A stretch of DNA of 64,000 nt from Clostridium guangxiense. Lineage in GTDB: Bacteria; Bacillota; Clostridia; Clostridiales; Clostridiaceae. Each line of letters begins with the position of its first letter. Position 1 is the first letter of the stretch. The notes under the pieces are model-generated. The model saw nothing but the letters and a program-made list of their open reading frames with translations, made no database searches and was not told where the DNA came from. Location of the stretch: the NCBI RefSeq assembly GCF_021043395.1, contig NZ_JAJNKE010000003.1:110821-174820 (forward strand), given 5' to 3'. Below are positions 41,601 to 49,636 of the stretch, piece by piece. The translations under genes were made by a program, and so were the position numbers.

Positions 41601-42563
41601 ATGGCAACAACACAAATAAGCGATATTATAGTACCAGAGGTTTTTAATCCTTATGTAGTACAAAAAACAATGGAACTTTCAGCACTTTACAATAGCGGTA
41701 TAGTAACAAACGACGCTGAACTTGATGCACTGGCTTCAAGTGGAGGAAAAATTTTAAATATGCCGTATTTTAGTGATTTAACTGGTGATGATGAAGTACT
41801 TTCTGATAGTGGAGCATTAACACCTCAAAAAATTACTGCTGGACAAGATCAAGCCATTCTTTTAATGAGAGGTAAGGCATGGTCAGTAAATGATTTGGCA
41901 AAGGCATTAAGTGGTGCTGACCCAATGGCAGCAGTAGGAAATTTGGTTGCTGGATATTGGGCTAGACAAATGCAAAAAACTCTGATTTCAATATTAAATG
42001 GAGTTTTTGCTTCGGCTACAATGGCAGGGAATGTACTTGATATTTCAGCTGCAACAGGAGATGCAGCACTTATTACTGGTGAGACATTTATTGATGCTAC
42101 ACAAAAGTTGGGAGATGCAAAAGAAAATCTTACAGCTGTAGGAATGCATTCAATGACTGTTTCATATTTAGCTAAGAAAGATTTAATTGAAACAATAAGA
42201 GATAGCGAGGGTAATGTCGTACTTAAATCCTATATGGGTAAGACTGTTATTGAAGATGATGGCTGTCCTGTAGATACTACCAATGGAATTTATACAACTT
42301 ACTTATTTGGGCAAGGAGCTGTTGGACTTGGAAATGGTAATGCACCAGTACCTACAGAAACAGACAGAGATACACTTGCTGGAAATGATATTTTAATTAA
42401 TAGAAAACATTATATATTACATCCAAGAGGTATCAAATTTACGAATTCAAGTGTAGCAGGAGCTTCTCCTACTAATACAGAACTTGCTACAGCTGCAAAT
42501 TGGAGTAGAGTTTATGAAAATAAGGCAATAAGAATTGTAGAATTTAAACATAAAATAGCTTAG
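41601..42563 (+). CDS. Major capsid protein
   Basis: Main shell subunit, 320 residues, HK97-fold coat type. Family blocks: TQISDIIVPEVFNPYVVQKTMELSALYNSGIV, then GGKILNMPYFSDLTGDDEVLSDS, RGKAWSVNDLAKALSGADPM, and YLAKKDLIETIRDSEGN, with VGMHSMTVSYL strand near the centre. Follows the scaffold gene by 16 bases. Its stop lies inside a hairpin. Confidence 0.9.
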   Translation: MATTQISDIIVPEVFNPYVVQKTMELSALYNSGIVTNDAELDALASSGGKILNMPYFSDLTGDDEVLSDSGALTPQKITAGQDQAILLMRGKAWSVNDLAKALSGADPMAAVGNLVAGYWARQMQKTLISILNGVFASATMAGNVLDISAATGDAALITGETFIDATQKLGDAKENLTAVGMHSMTVSYLAKKDLIETIRDSEGNVVLKSYMGKTVIEDDGCPVDTTNGIYTTYLFGQGAVGLGNGNAPVPTETDRDTLAGNDILINRKHYILHPRGIKFTNSSVAGASPTNTELATAANWSRVYENKAIRIVEFKHKIA

Positions 42564-42587
42564 GAATATTTCTTAGGCTATTTTTTA
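42556..42587 (+). terminator. Hairpin overlapping the capsid gene stop
   Basis: TAGCTTAGGAA and TTCTTAGGCTA form an 11-bp stem with two G-T pairs and a short loop, then TTTTTT. It overlaps the capsid stop codon and lies inside the late operon, so it is more likely a partial terminator or RNA-stabilising 3' end. Confidence 0.7.
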
Positions 42588-42602
42588 TAAGGAGGAATTT
42601 AC

Positions 42603-42794
42603 ATGGGATTGGCTGGTTTTAATCTTAGAAGAAGGGAACAGACTAAAAAAGAAAAAGAAGCAAAGGTTGATTATGATAGTTTGACTTTAAATGATTTGAA
42701 GCAAATTGCAAAAGAAAAGAATGTTAATAATTATTCTAATATGAAAAAGGATGATCTGATAGCTGAACTTAGGAAAATTGAAGGTGCTAGGTGA
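42603..42794 (+). CDS. Small Rho-N/SAP-like protein of head module
   Basis: A 63-residue protein with a basic N-terminus (FNLRRREQTKKEKEAK) and a Rho N-terminal or SAP-like helix-extended-helix: DSLTLNDLKQIAKEKNV, then MKKDDLIAELRK. Such small proteins often sit between the capsid and connector genes of Firmicute siphophages. AAGGAGG lies before the ATG. Confidence 0.7.
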   Translation: MGLAGFNLRRREQTKKEKEAKVDYDSLTLNDLKQIAKEKNVNNYSNMKKDDLIAELRKIEGAR

Positions 42795-43105
42795 TGGCTG
42801 TCTTAGATGATGTGAAAATATTAAAAAACATTGCTGACACTAATAGGGATAACGAAATTAATATATATATTAGACGTGCCACAACACTTATAGGAAACTA
42901 TTTAAATTTAGATAGTAATGCCACTGATATAGAAAACACATACCAAGACGCTTGTATAGCTTATGTAATGGAACAACTGAGCAAAAAGGGTAATGAAGGT
43001 ATAAAACAATATAGCCAAGGATCTGAAAGTGGTACTTATGGAAGTGAGTTAAGTGAAAATGTAAAAGCATTATTACCAGTGCCATATGCAAGGATGATGG
43101 GATAA
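42794..43105 (+). CDS. Head-tail connector (gp6/gp15-like)
   Basis: A 103-residue helical adaptor that sits under the portal. VLDDVKILKNIADTNRDNEINIYIRRATTLIGNYLN and the helix YQDACIAYVMEQLSKKGNEGIKQYSQGSESGTYG are typical of phage gp6-like connectors. ATG 42,794 shares a base with the preceding stop; the stop overlaps the next start by 1 base. Confidence 0.8.
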   Translation: MAVLDDVKILKNIADTNRDNEINIYIRRATTLIGNYLNLDSNATDIENTYQDACIAYVMEQLSKKGNEGIKQYSQGSESGTYGSELSENVKALLPVPYARMMG

Positions 43106-43425
43106 TGAAACAAGATGATGTTATAACTTTATATAAAAAAACAGAAGGACACCAAGATTCTCACGGAAGTTGGGTTCCAGGTACTAATGAACCACTAAAG
43201 GATATTTATTGTGATGTGCAACCATATTCTCAGGAGCTCTTATTAAAACAATATGGCTATAACATTGAGGTTAATAAAAGAATTTTTATAGACCACATTG
43301 ATGATGATATTAAAATTGGTACTACGTTAAGTTGTATAAACCAGCAAGGAGTAACTGAAAATTATGAGGTTAAAGCTATTCCTTGGAATAAAGGACATAT
43401 GGAGGTGGTTTGTCTTGGAGTTTAA
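43105..43425 (+). CDS. Head closure / head-tail adaptor protein
   Basis: A 106-residue beta-rich protein (DVITLYKKTEGHQDSHGSWVPGTNEPLKDIYCDVQPYS, then RIFIDHIDDDIKIGTTLSC) matching head-tail adaptors of SPP1 gp16 type by pattern and position between the connector and gp10-like genes. Confidence 0.75.
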   Translation: MKQDDVITLYKKTEGHQDSHGSWVPGTNEPLKDIYCDVQPYSQELLLKQYGYNIEVNKRIFIDHIDDDIKIGTTLSCINQQGVTENYEVKAIPWNKGHMEVVCLGV

Positions 43426-43792
43426 AAGCAATATTCCGGAAGTATTAAATGCATTGGAAAGAAGTAAAAAAGAAATTTGTGAAACAATAGGAACCTTTGT
43501 TGAGGGTGAAGCTAAATTAAGGGCACCAGTAGGAGATAGAGCTGACGGTGATACTCATCCAGGATTAATGAGACGAAGTATTACACATGAAGTAAATCCC
43601 GATAATAGCGGGGTTAAAGTAGGCACTACTCAAGAGGCTGTTAATAGCAAAGGTCAACCTTATGCGGTTTTTGTTGAAAAAGGTACCTCTAAAATGGCAG
43701 CACAACCTTTTTTGGAGCCAGCTTGTTTAGATAATATAAATAAATTAGAGGAAATAGCAGGCCAGAAATTATCAATAAATATGAACAAATAA
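43415..43792 (+). CDS. HK97 gp10-like tail-joining protein
   Basis: A 125-residue protein. The HK97 gp10 signature is clear: LERSKKEICETIGTFVEGEAKLRAPVGDRADGDTHPGLMRRSITHEV, then GQPYAVFVEKGTSKMAAQPFLEPAC. TTG 43,415 is the likely start with GGAGGTGG 7 bases upstream; it overlaps the preceding gene by 11 bases. Confidence 0.85.
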   Translation: MEFKSNIPEVLNALERSKKEICETIGTFVEGEAKLRAPVGDRADGDTHPGLMRRSITHEVNPDNSGVKVGTTQEAVNSKGQPYAVFVEKGTSKMAAQPFLEPACLDNINKLEEIAGQKLSINMNK

Positions 43793-43794
43793 AA

Positions 43795-43941
43795 TTATTT
43801 TTGAGAATTATTTTTATTTAAATATTCAATTAATAGTTTTTCAATTATTGTGCTTACATCTGTATTTTCTTGAATTGCTTTAATTTTAATATCTTTTATA
43901 ACTTTTTCATCTAAAGTTGTTGTGAATTTTTTACGTGTCAT
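43795..43941 (-). CDS. Ribbon-helix-helix repressor, leftward insert
   Basis: A 48-residue MetJ/Arc-type protein: TRKKFTTTLDEKVIKDIKIKAIQENTDVSTIIEKLLIEYL shows the antiparallel strand and two-helix pattern. A strong AGGAGGTG site lies before its ATG. It faces away from the GIY-YIG endonuclease gene over tandem ATACGTAT sites, so it probably represses that gene and itself. It is inserted with the endonuclease between gp10 and the tail-completion gene. Confidence 0.72.
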   Translation of the reverse strand: MTRKKFTTTLDEKVIKDIKIKAIQENTDVSTIIEKLLIEYLNKNNSQK

Positions 43942-43973
43942 AAATAGCACCTCCTAAAATCATTATAGTGTAT

Positions 43974-44024
43974 ATACGTAAATAAGTAAATACACTTGAT
44001 TTAATACGTATATACGTATATAAT
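43974..44024. promoter_or_regulatory. GIY-YIG promoter with tandem ATACGTAT operators
   Basis: TTGATT (43,996-44,001) and TATAAT (44,019-44,024) are 17 bases apart, a good sigma-A promoter for the rightward endonuclease gene. The spacer contains two adjacent palindromes ATACGTAT (44,004-44,019), and a third related ATATACGTA lies at 43,972-43,980 near the repressor start. This is the layout expected for ribbon-helix-helix autoregulation. Confidence 0.7.
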
Positions 44025-44046
44025 TATAGGTAAGGGGATGATGTTT

Positions 44047-44760
44047 ATGGTACATAGAATAAGTGGAATATACAAAATAACAAATTTAGTAAATAATAAA
44101 GTTTATATAGAACAAAGTGTGAACATAAGAAAAAGATGGAATCAACATGTATTGGAATTAAATAAAAACATACATCCTAATATTTATTTGCAAAGTGCAT
44201 GGAATAAATATGGTGAAATTAATTTTAAATTTTCAATATTAGAGGAAACGGGTAATCTAAATGAGGCTGAAATAAAATGGATAAAATATTATAGTTCAAA
44301 TAATAGAAAATTTGGCTACAATTTAGATGGTGGTGGAAATAAAAATAAAACTATTTCAGAAGAAACTCGCCGTAAAGTATCAGAAATAAACAAAGGTAGA
44401 AAAAGGTCAAAAGAAACAAGAGACAAAATATCACAATCAAGGAAAGGCAAATATGGTGGAAAAAACAATCCTCGTTATGGAGTGAAACTACCTAAGGAAA
44501 TCAGAGATAAAATATCAAAATCTCTAAAAGGCAATATTCCTACTAACAAGGGCAAAAGTATGTCGGAAGAGTTTAAATTAAAAGATAAATTGGCACACTT
44601 AGGGAAAAACATGAAATTAAATCAAAACCAGATATCAGAAATTAGAGAAAAATATGCCACAGGTGAATATAATCATAAAAAATTAGCAGAAGAATACAAC
44701 ATTGGCGGTACAACAGTTAGTTACATTGTAAATTGTAAAGGTGCATATAAGAATAGGTAG
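44047..44760 (+). CDS. GIY-YIG homing-type endonuclease with NUMOD3 repeats
   Basis: A 237-residue free-standing endonuclease. The GIY-YIG domain covers residues 5-90: SGIYKITNLVNNKVYIEQSVNIRKRWNQH, with GIY at 7-9 and YIE at 20-22 where YIG is usual. Arg28 and a later Glu in the LNEAEIKWI helix are in place. NUMOD3-type repeats follow (SEETRRKVSEINKGRKRSKETRDKIS, PKEIRDKISKSLKG) and a C-terminal helix-turn-helix (HKKLAEEYNIGGTTVSYIV). ATG 44,047 is chosen for its 9-base spacing; ATG 44,038 or 44,041 are alternatives. A selfish insert in the connector cluster with its own promoter. Confidence 0.87.
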   Translation: MVHRISGIYKITNLVNNKVYIEQSVNIRKRWNQHVLELNKNIHPNIYLQSAWNKYGEINFKFSILEETGNLNEAEIKWIKYYSSNNRKFGYNLDGGGNKNKTISEETRRKVSEINKGRKRSKETRDKISQSRKGKYGGKNNPRYGVKLPKEIRDKISKSLKGNIPTNKGKSMSEEFKLKDKLAHLGKNMKLNQNQISEIREKYATGEYNHKKLAEEYNIGGTTVSYIVNCKGAYKNR

Positions 44761-44770
44761 GTGATGAGCA

Positions 44771-45161
44771 ATGTTAAGTTTGTATGATGTGGTATTTAGT
44801 TTGATTAATCCTGTAGTGCCAAGCTATGCAGAGCACTACCCAACCGAAAAAACAAAAGTATACCCTTATGCAGAATTTAATTTTCCCTAGCATAAATCAA
44901 AACAACGAGTACAGTGATCTTAATCAACTTGTTATTGATATATGGAGCAATAAGAGCGGACAGGTTGAAGAAATAGAAACTATTACAGATAATCTTGTGA
45001 TAGCAATTTTACAAGGTAAAAATACCAGGATAATTAAAACAGAAAATATGTTGATACAAATTTATAAAGATAATCCATTTAGATTAAAGCTCCCAGACAG
45101 TGATATTAATATCCAACGTCGGGAGCTTAAATTTTTAATAAAACTTTATGAGAAAGGGTGA
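44771..45161 (+). CDS. Tail completion protein, split by a +1 shift at CCC-TAG
   Basis: The first frame (44,771-44,890) encodes 39 residues, MLSLYDVVFSLINPVVPSYAEHY onwards to FNFP, and stops at TAG. The +1 frame continues with SINQNNEYSDLNQLVIDIWSNKSGQVEEIETITDNLVIAIL to 45,161. Joined, a 129-residue protein with the layout of gp17/Ne1-type tail terminators results, in the right place between gp10 and the major tail protein. The last 0-frame codons are TTT CCC TAG: a CCC-T +1 slip would make CCT, then AGC. This could be programmed, a mutation or a read error. Confidence 0.68.
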
Positions 45162-45166
45162 TATGA

Positions 45167-46045
45167 ATGTCTGACATAAATACAGATGGCTTACAAACTA
45201 CAGGATTTAACGAAAAGACCATGGAGCATCTATTGTTGGATGCTGGATCGCTATATAAAAATTTAACATTACCAACACAGGGTTTAATTGGTGCAACTAG
45301 CGGAGGCAATGAATTTCAAGTAAAACAGAAAATAAGTGCTATTAAAATTGACGGCATAAAAGCGGCTAATGTTAAAGGCATGGAACGTGTGGATAGCGTG
45401 GAAACTACTTTGAAATGTAATTTTATAGAGGCTACACCAGAAATAATTGCGGATGCGCTTGTCGCAACAATAGATAGTACGAGTGATAGTAATTACCACA
45501 TAATTAAGGGTAAAAGCAAAATAGATGAAAGTGACTATATAGATAATATTGCTTGGGTGGGGACTATTAGCGGTAGTGGAAAACCTGTAATAATATTTCT
45601 ATATAATGCCCTTAGTCTTGATGGATTGCAGCTAAAAACAGAAGATTCTAAGGATATTACACTTCCAGTTACATTTACGGCTCACGCGGATCCAACGAAA
45701 CCACAAGATTTACCTTATGCTATTTATTATCCTAAAGAGCCATTTAATTTGGTTAGTGCAGCGGTTTCTAGTGGAAAAATAATTCTTACAATGTCTGACA
45801 CCGTGGCTGCTACAGTTCCGTTAGATGGATTTACCCTTATGGTTGCTGGTAGCTCTGATGTTATTACATCTATTGCAATAGGAACTGACACAAAGACAAT
45901 AGAGCTTACACCAACTACAGCACCGACAAGTGGTCAAGCTGTAACATTGGCTTACAATAAACCTACCGACACGTCAAAGCAAGTACAATCGGCAAGCGGT
46001 ACTGCATTAGATACTTTTGCAGCTACAGCAGTAGCAAATAATTAA
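45167..46045 (+). CDS. Major tail tube protein with C-terminal Ig-like domain
   Basis: Tail tube subunit of 292 residues. Residues 1-190 carry the tube fold (LLLDAGSLYKNLTLPTQGLIGATSGGNEFQVKQKI, DGIKAANVKGMERVDSVETTLKCNFIE). Residues 200-292 form an added beta-sandwich (IILTMSDTVAATVPLDGFTLMVAGSSDVITSIAIG, then TLAYNKPTD) of bacterial Ig/SwmB type, which decorates many siphophage tails and may bind cell-surface glycans. GAAAGGG precedes the ATG. Confidence 0.85.
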   Translation: MSDINTDGLQTTGFNEKTMEHLLLDAGSLYKNLTLPTQGLIGATSGGNEFQVKQKISAIKIDGIKAANVKGMERVDSVETTLKCNFIEATPEIIADALVATIDSTSDSNYHIIKGKSKIDESDYIDNIAWVGTISGSGKPVIIFLYNALSLDGLQLKTEDSKDITLPVTFTAHADPTKPQDLPYAIYYPKEPFNLVSAAVSSGKIILTMSDTVAATVPLDGFTLMVAGSSDVITSIAIGTDTKTIELTPTTAPTSGQAVTLAYNKPTDTSKQVQSASGTALDTFAATAVANN

Positions 46046-46049
46046 TTTA

Positions 46050-46076
46050 AGCACTCGAAAGGGTGCTTTTTATTTT
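46050..46076 (+). terminator. Hairpin after the major tail protein gene
   Basis: AGCACTC-GAAA-GGGTGCT forms a compact stem with a tetraloop and a T-rich tail. It is inside the late operon after a highly expressed gene, like the hairpin after the capsid gene. Confidence 0.85.
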
Positions 46077-46090
46077 TAGGAGGAATTTGA

Positions 46091-46450
46091 ATGAAAGAAT
46101 TAAGTTTTGAGGATGTATTTACTATATCAAAGATAATTAAAAAGATGAATATCAGAAAAGAAATCAAAGGATGTATCAATGATATTAAACCAGCACTTAG
46201 TGGTGATGAAAACAAAGAAGATCATGAGGAACTTGTTGAGAGCTTGGGAATTGATATGGCATTATTATTTGTTGAAAATATTCCAAGTGCTGAAAAAGAA
46301 GTATATAGCTTATTTAGTAATTTGACAGAAAAGAAAACTGAAGAAGTTAAAAAAATGAAGGCAACGGAAATTTTTGAAATGGTTAAAAATTGGTTTACTA
46401 ATGAGGATATGAAAAAAGTTTTTTCTACAGCGCTCAACTTGAAGAAATAG
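46091..46450 (+). CDS. Tail assembly chaperone, upstream frame (gpG-like)
   Basis: A 119-residue acidic helical protein (FEDVFTISKIIKKMN, EDHEELVESLGIDMALLFVENIPSAEKEVYSLFSNL). Its position between the tail tube and tape measure genes fits gpG of lambda, which coats the tape measure protein during tail assembly. AGGAGG precedes the ATG. The reading frame just downstream (-1) is open, as expected for a gpG-gpGT pair. Confidence 0.8.
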   Translation: MKELSFEDVFTISKIIKKMNIRKEIKGCINDIKPALSGDENKEDHEELVESLGIDMALLFVENIPSAEKEVYSLFSNLTEKKTEEVKKMKATEIFEMVKNWFTNEDMKKVFSTALNLKK

Positions 46451-46764
46451 GAGCTGTTGAGTGCTACGATCTTTTGTTAAGCCAATACAGCAATATTGAT
46501 TTTATAATGCATTTAGATATAGATGAAGGTTTTGAAATGCTTAAAAAGGCTAATGAAAAGCAAAACGATTCTATTCTATGGGATATGTGGCTTGTAAAAT
46601 ATCCTTGGATGGATAAAGACAACTTTGTTAGTTTTAATGATTTTAAAAATAATATTTTAAAGAAAGTTGAAGAACCTAAAAAACCGACTAAAACAAAGCA
46701 GCAGATAATAGCTGATTCTGAAAAGATTGTTGCCGCTTGGAAGAAAGGAGGCGGTTGCAAATGA
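46405..46764 (+). CDS. Tail assembly chaperone, downstream frame (gpT-like), made by -1 shift
   Basis: This frame has no convincing start of its own before 46,500 and is open from 46,405. It lies -1 relative to the upstream chaperone gene. The A6-G-T6 stretch at 46,412-46,424 is slippage-prone and lies in the overlap, although no perfect X-XXY-YYZ heptamer fits. The product part includes CYDLLLSQYSNIDFIMHLDIDEGFEMLKKANEK and DMWLVKYPWMD; it ends in WKKGGGCK inside the tape measure start. The function would be to bring tail tube subunits to the tape measure. Confidence 0.7.
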   Translation, partial: GYEKSFFYSAQLEEIGAVECYDLLLSQYSNIDFIMHLDIDEGFEMLKKANEKQNDSILWDMWLVKYPWMDKDNFVSFNDFKNNILKKVEEPKKPTKTKQQIIADSEKIVAAWKKGGGCK

Positions 46765-48932
46765 CTATATTTACATTGCTAGGTGAAATACTTATAAAGG
46801 ACAATGGAGCAAAAAAGACACTTGAAGATGTAAATAGTGCTGGTGAAAAAACAAGCAGTGGACTTACTGGAGCTTTTGGGAAAATAGGAAGTGCAGCACT
46901 TAAAGTTGGTGCTATGGTCGGAATTGGCTTTGGCTTTAAAGAAGCTATAGGACAAAGCTACAAACTCGCTGAAAGTGCATCCGATTTGAACGAAGCACAA
47001 AACGTGGTTGAACAAACATTTGGCAAGTCTGCAAAGAGCATTGAAACATGGACCACAACAACGGAAAAATCGGCAGGAATAAGTCAAACTGCTTCTATGC
47101 AATGGAGCGGTTTTATGGGTGCTATGCTTAAAAGCTCCGGAGTTTCAGAAAGTGCATCCGCCAGCATGTCTAAAAATCTTGTACAACTCACAGGAGATAT
47201 GTCTTCTTTTTATAATGTTAGTACATCTGATATGTGGGAGAAGATAAGAAGTGGAATAAGTGGAGAGACAGAGCCATTAAAGGAAATTGGTATTAATATG
47301 TCTGTGGCAAATTTGCAAGCTTATGCATTAGCTGAGGGTATTAAAAAGCCATATGCACAGATGAGTCAAGGCGAACAGACACAGCTTAGATATAACTACC
47401 TTATGAGTGTTACAAAAGATGCGCAGGGCGATTTTGGAAGAACCTTAGGTACTTCTTTTGCTAACCAAATGAGAGTTGCACAAATGAATTTAGCCGACTT
47501 AGGTAGAAGTGTTGGAACTATGCTTTTACCAGCTTTTATGAGCGCTTCAAGCTGGTTTAATAGTCATATGCCAGAAATTAAAAATGCCATAGCTAATATG
47601 ATTAGTGGAGCTGGAAGCGTGATAAAGACATTGGCTCCAATAGTAAGTGCTGGATTTGGTAGCTTTAAGGGAATAATGGACTGGATTGTGCAACACAGTG
47701 AACTTACGAAAGCCGCTATTATTGGCATAGGCACTGCATTTGCGACACTAAAAACAATAAGTACAATAAATAAAGCTATGACTGATTTTCGTAATGGCAT
47801 GAATTTAATTTCTGGAGCTACTGGAATAGTAAGTCGTTTAGGCACTGCCTTTATGGAATTGAGAACAGCTCCGACTATATTAACCGGAATTAAAGGGGCT
47901 TTTACTGCCATATTTGCAGTTAATCCTATGATTTTGGCAATAGTTGCTGGAATTGCTTTATTAGCTGCGGGTGCATATCTTATTGTTACCCATTGGACAC
48001 AAGTAAAAACATTTTTTACAAACCTATGGACTGGAGTTAAACAAAAATTTAATGAGTTTTGGAATTGGTTAAAGCCGTTTATGGCACAATGGGGTCCTGT
48101 AATATTAACAGTTATAGCTCCGTTTATTGGTATTCCGTTGCTTATAGCCCAACATTGGGAGCAGATAAAAACTTTTTTTAGTAATCTTTGGAGCAATATA
48201 ACTATAACGGCGATTGCTGGGTGGAACTCTTTTTGGAGTGCTGTAGGAAATATCCTAAATTCTATTGGAAATGGCATAAAAAATATATGGAACGGATTGC
48301 TAAGTTGGTTTGGCAGTTTACCATCACGTTTATACAGTTTAGGTTCTAGTATGTTTAATTCCATGAAAAGTGGTATTTCTAATGTGCTTGGAACAATAAC
48401 CTCAGTAGTACGAAGTGGTTTCAATGGTGCAATAAGCTTTATAACTTCATTGCCAAGTAAAGCTATTGGCTGGGGTAAGGATTTTATAAATGGTTTAATT
48501 AATGGTATAAAATCCATGATTGGCGGAGTTGCGAATGCAGTGAGTGGAGTGGCTGATAAGATTAGAAGTTTTCTTCATTTTAGTGTACCAGATGAGGGCC
48601 CACTTTCCGATGCAGATACTTACGGAAGCGATTTTATGGATCTTATAGCTGGAGGTATTGCGGATAATAAGTTTAAAGTAGTTGATTCTATAAAATCTTT
48701 AGCTGGAGATATGAAAGTTAACGCAACTGCCAATATAACTGCAAATGCTAATGGTAGTAAATCTAACAACAATATTGATAGTTCCCAAGCTAATACACCA
48801 AAGCAACCTATAGTAATTCAACTCGTATTGCAGAATATGAGAGTTATTGCTGAAGCTGTTTTAGATGATTTGGATGAACTTAAAAATCAAAAATTTGTAT
48901 TAACCACTAGAAGGCAAGGAGGTGTTCTGTAA
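46761..48932 (+). CDS. Tape measure protein
   Basis: A 723-residue protein that sets tail length and later enters the host envelope. It has a phage tail tape-measure domain near residues 60-260 (NEAQNVVEQTFGKSAKSIETW, FMGAMLKSSGVS, LVQLTGDMSSFYNVS). Several hydrophobic segments follow from about 380 (MILAIVAGIALLAAGAYLIV, PVILTVIAPFIGIPLLIAQ), with repeated HW-x-Q-[VI]-K-T-F-F units. A C-terminal PDEGPLSDADTYG motif is typical. The length predicts a tail near 110 nm by the usual residue rule. ATG 46,761 lies after AAGGAGG. Confidence 0.9.
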   Translation: MTIFTLLGEILIKDNGAKKTLEDVNSAGEKTSSGLTGAFGKIGSAALKVGAMVGIGFGFKEAIGQSYKLAESASDLNEAQNVVEQTFGKSAKSIETWTTTTEKSAGISQTASMQWSGFMGAMLKSSGVSESASASMSKNLVQLTGDMSSFYNVSTSDMWEKIRSGISGETEPLKEIGINMSVANLQAYALAEGIKKPYAQMSQGEQTQLRYNYLMSVTKDAQGDFGRTLGTSFANQMRVAQMNLADLGRSVGTMLLPAFMSASSWFNSHMPEIKNAIANMISGAGSVIKTLAPIVSAGFGSFKGIMDWIVQHSELTKAAIIGIGTAFATLKTISTINKAMTDFRNGMNLISGATGIVSRLGTAFMELRTAPTILTGIKGAFTAIFAVNPMILAIVAGIALLAAGAYLIVTHWTQVKTFFTNLWTGVKQKFNEFWNWLKPFMAQWGPVILTVIAPFIGIPLLIAQHWEQIKTFFSNLWSNITITAIAGWNSFWSAVGNILNSIGNGIKNIWNGLLSWFGSLPSRLYSLGSSMFNSMKSGISNVLGTITSVVRSGFNGAISFITSLPSKAIGWGKDFINGLINGIKSMIGGVANAVSGVADKIRSFLHFSVPDEGPLSDADTYGSDFMDLIAGGIADNKFKVVDSIKSLAGDMKVNATANITANANGSKSNNNIDSSQANTPKQPIVIQLVLQNMRVIAEAVLDDLDELKNQKFVLTTRRQGGVL

Positions 48933-49636
48933 TGGCTACATTTACGTTTGATGGTAAAAATAGTTATAGTGATTTTGGACTTATTGCAGAAGAAATTAAA
49001 ATTCAATCTCCTAGTAAACGAAAAGTGAAAGAAACTATTCCAGGTATGAGTGGGTACCTGGATTTTTCAACTGTAATAAGCGGTGGTGAACAGGTATATG
49101 ATACAAGACCCATAACAGCAAAGTTATTTTTAAGTAAAGATAATAGGGAGGATTTATACAATCTTTATACCAGAGTTTTAGAATGGCTAGGAGCTGGGCA
49201 GAGCCAATTGATTTTTGATTTTATGCCTGGTTATTATTTTCTAGCAGAAATTGAAGACGCTCCAACATGGGATGAGTTTGTAGATAATGGAGACTTAGAA
49301 GTAAAATTTACAGCTCAACCATACAAATATTCCATTACTAATTATGGTGATTTGTTATGGGATAATATAGATTTTTCTCTTCCGGATTATATACAAGAAA
49401 CAACTTTTTCAGTTAACAGCAGTAAAACAGTTACTATATATATTCCTGGAAACCACAGTATTATACCAAGCGTAGTTGTGAATAACGATACATCTTGTAC
49501 TCTCAATAACTACACAGTAACATTTACAACTTCAAAAACAACAGACTGGCTATTTAAATTAAAGCCAGGAGCAAACAATATAACAATAACTGGCAACGGG
49601 AATATAGAATTTCAATTCAGAAAGGAAGTGCTTTAG
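48932..49636 (+). CDS. Distal tail protein (Dit)
   Basis: Hexameric hub at the tail tip. 234 residues with the Dit/Siphovirus-ORF46-like N-terminus (FTFDGKNSYSDFGLIAEEIKI, RKVKETIPGMSGYLDFS, YNLYTRVLEWLGAGQSQLIFDFMPGYYFLAEIEDAP) and a small C-terminal galectin-like beta domain. Shares one base with the tape measure stop and starts one base before the fibre gene. Confidence 0.88.
   Translation: MATFTFDGKNSYSDFGLIAEEIKIQSPSKRKVKETIPGMSGYLDFSTVISGGEQVYDTRPITAKLFLSKDNREDLYNLYTRVLEWLGAGQSQLIFDFMPGYYFLAEIEDAPTWDEFVDNGDLEVKFTAQPYKYSITNYGDLLWDNIDFSLPDYIQETTFSVNSSKTVTIYIPGNHSIIPSVVVNNDTSCTLNNYTVTFTTSKTTDWLFKLKPGANNITITGNGNIEFQFRKEVL

Noticed and set aside
47564-48517. A 317-codon open frame on the minus strand inside the tape measure gene
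   Set aside because: It is fully contained in a strong gene, lacks a ribosome binding site and reads as low-complexity hydrophobic sequence. It is a shadow of biased codon use.
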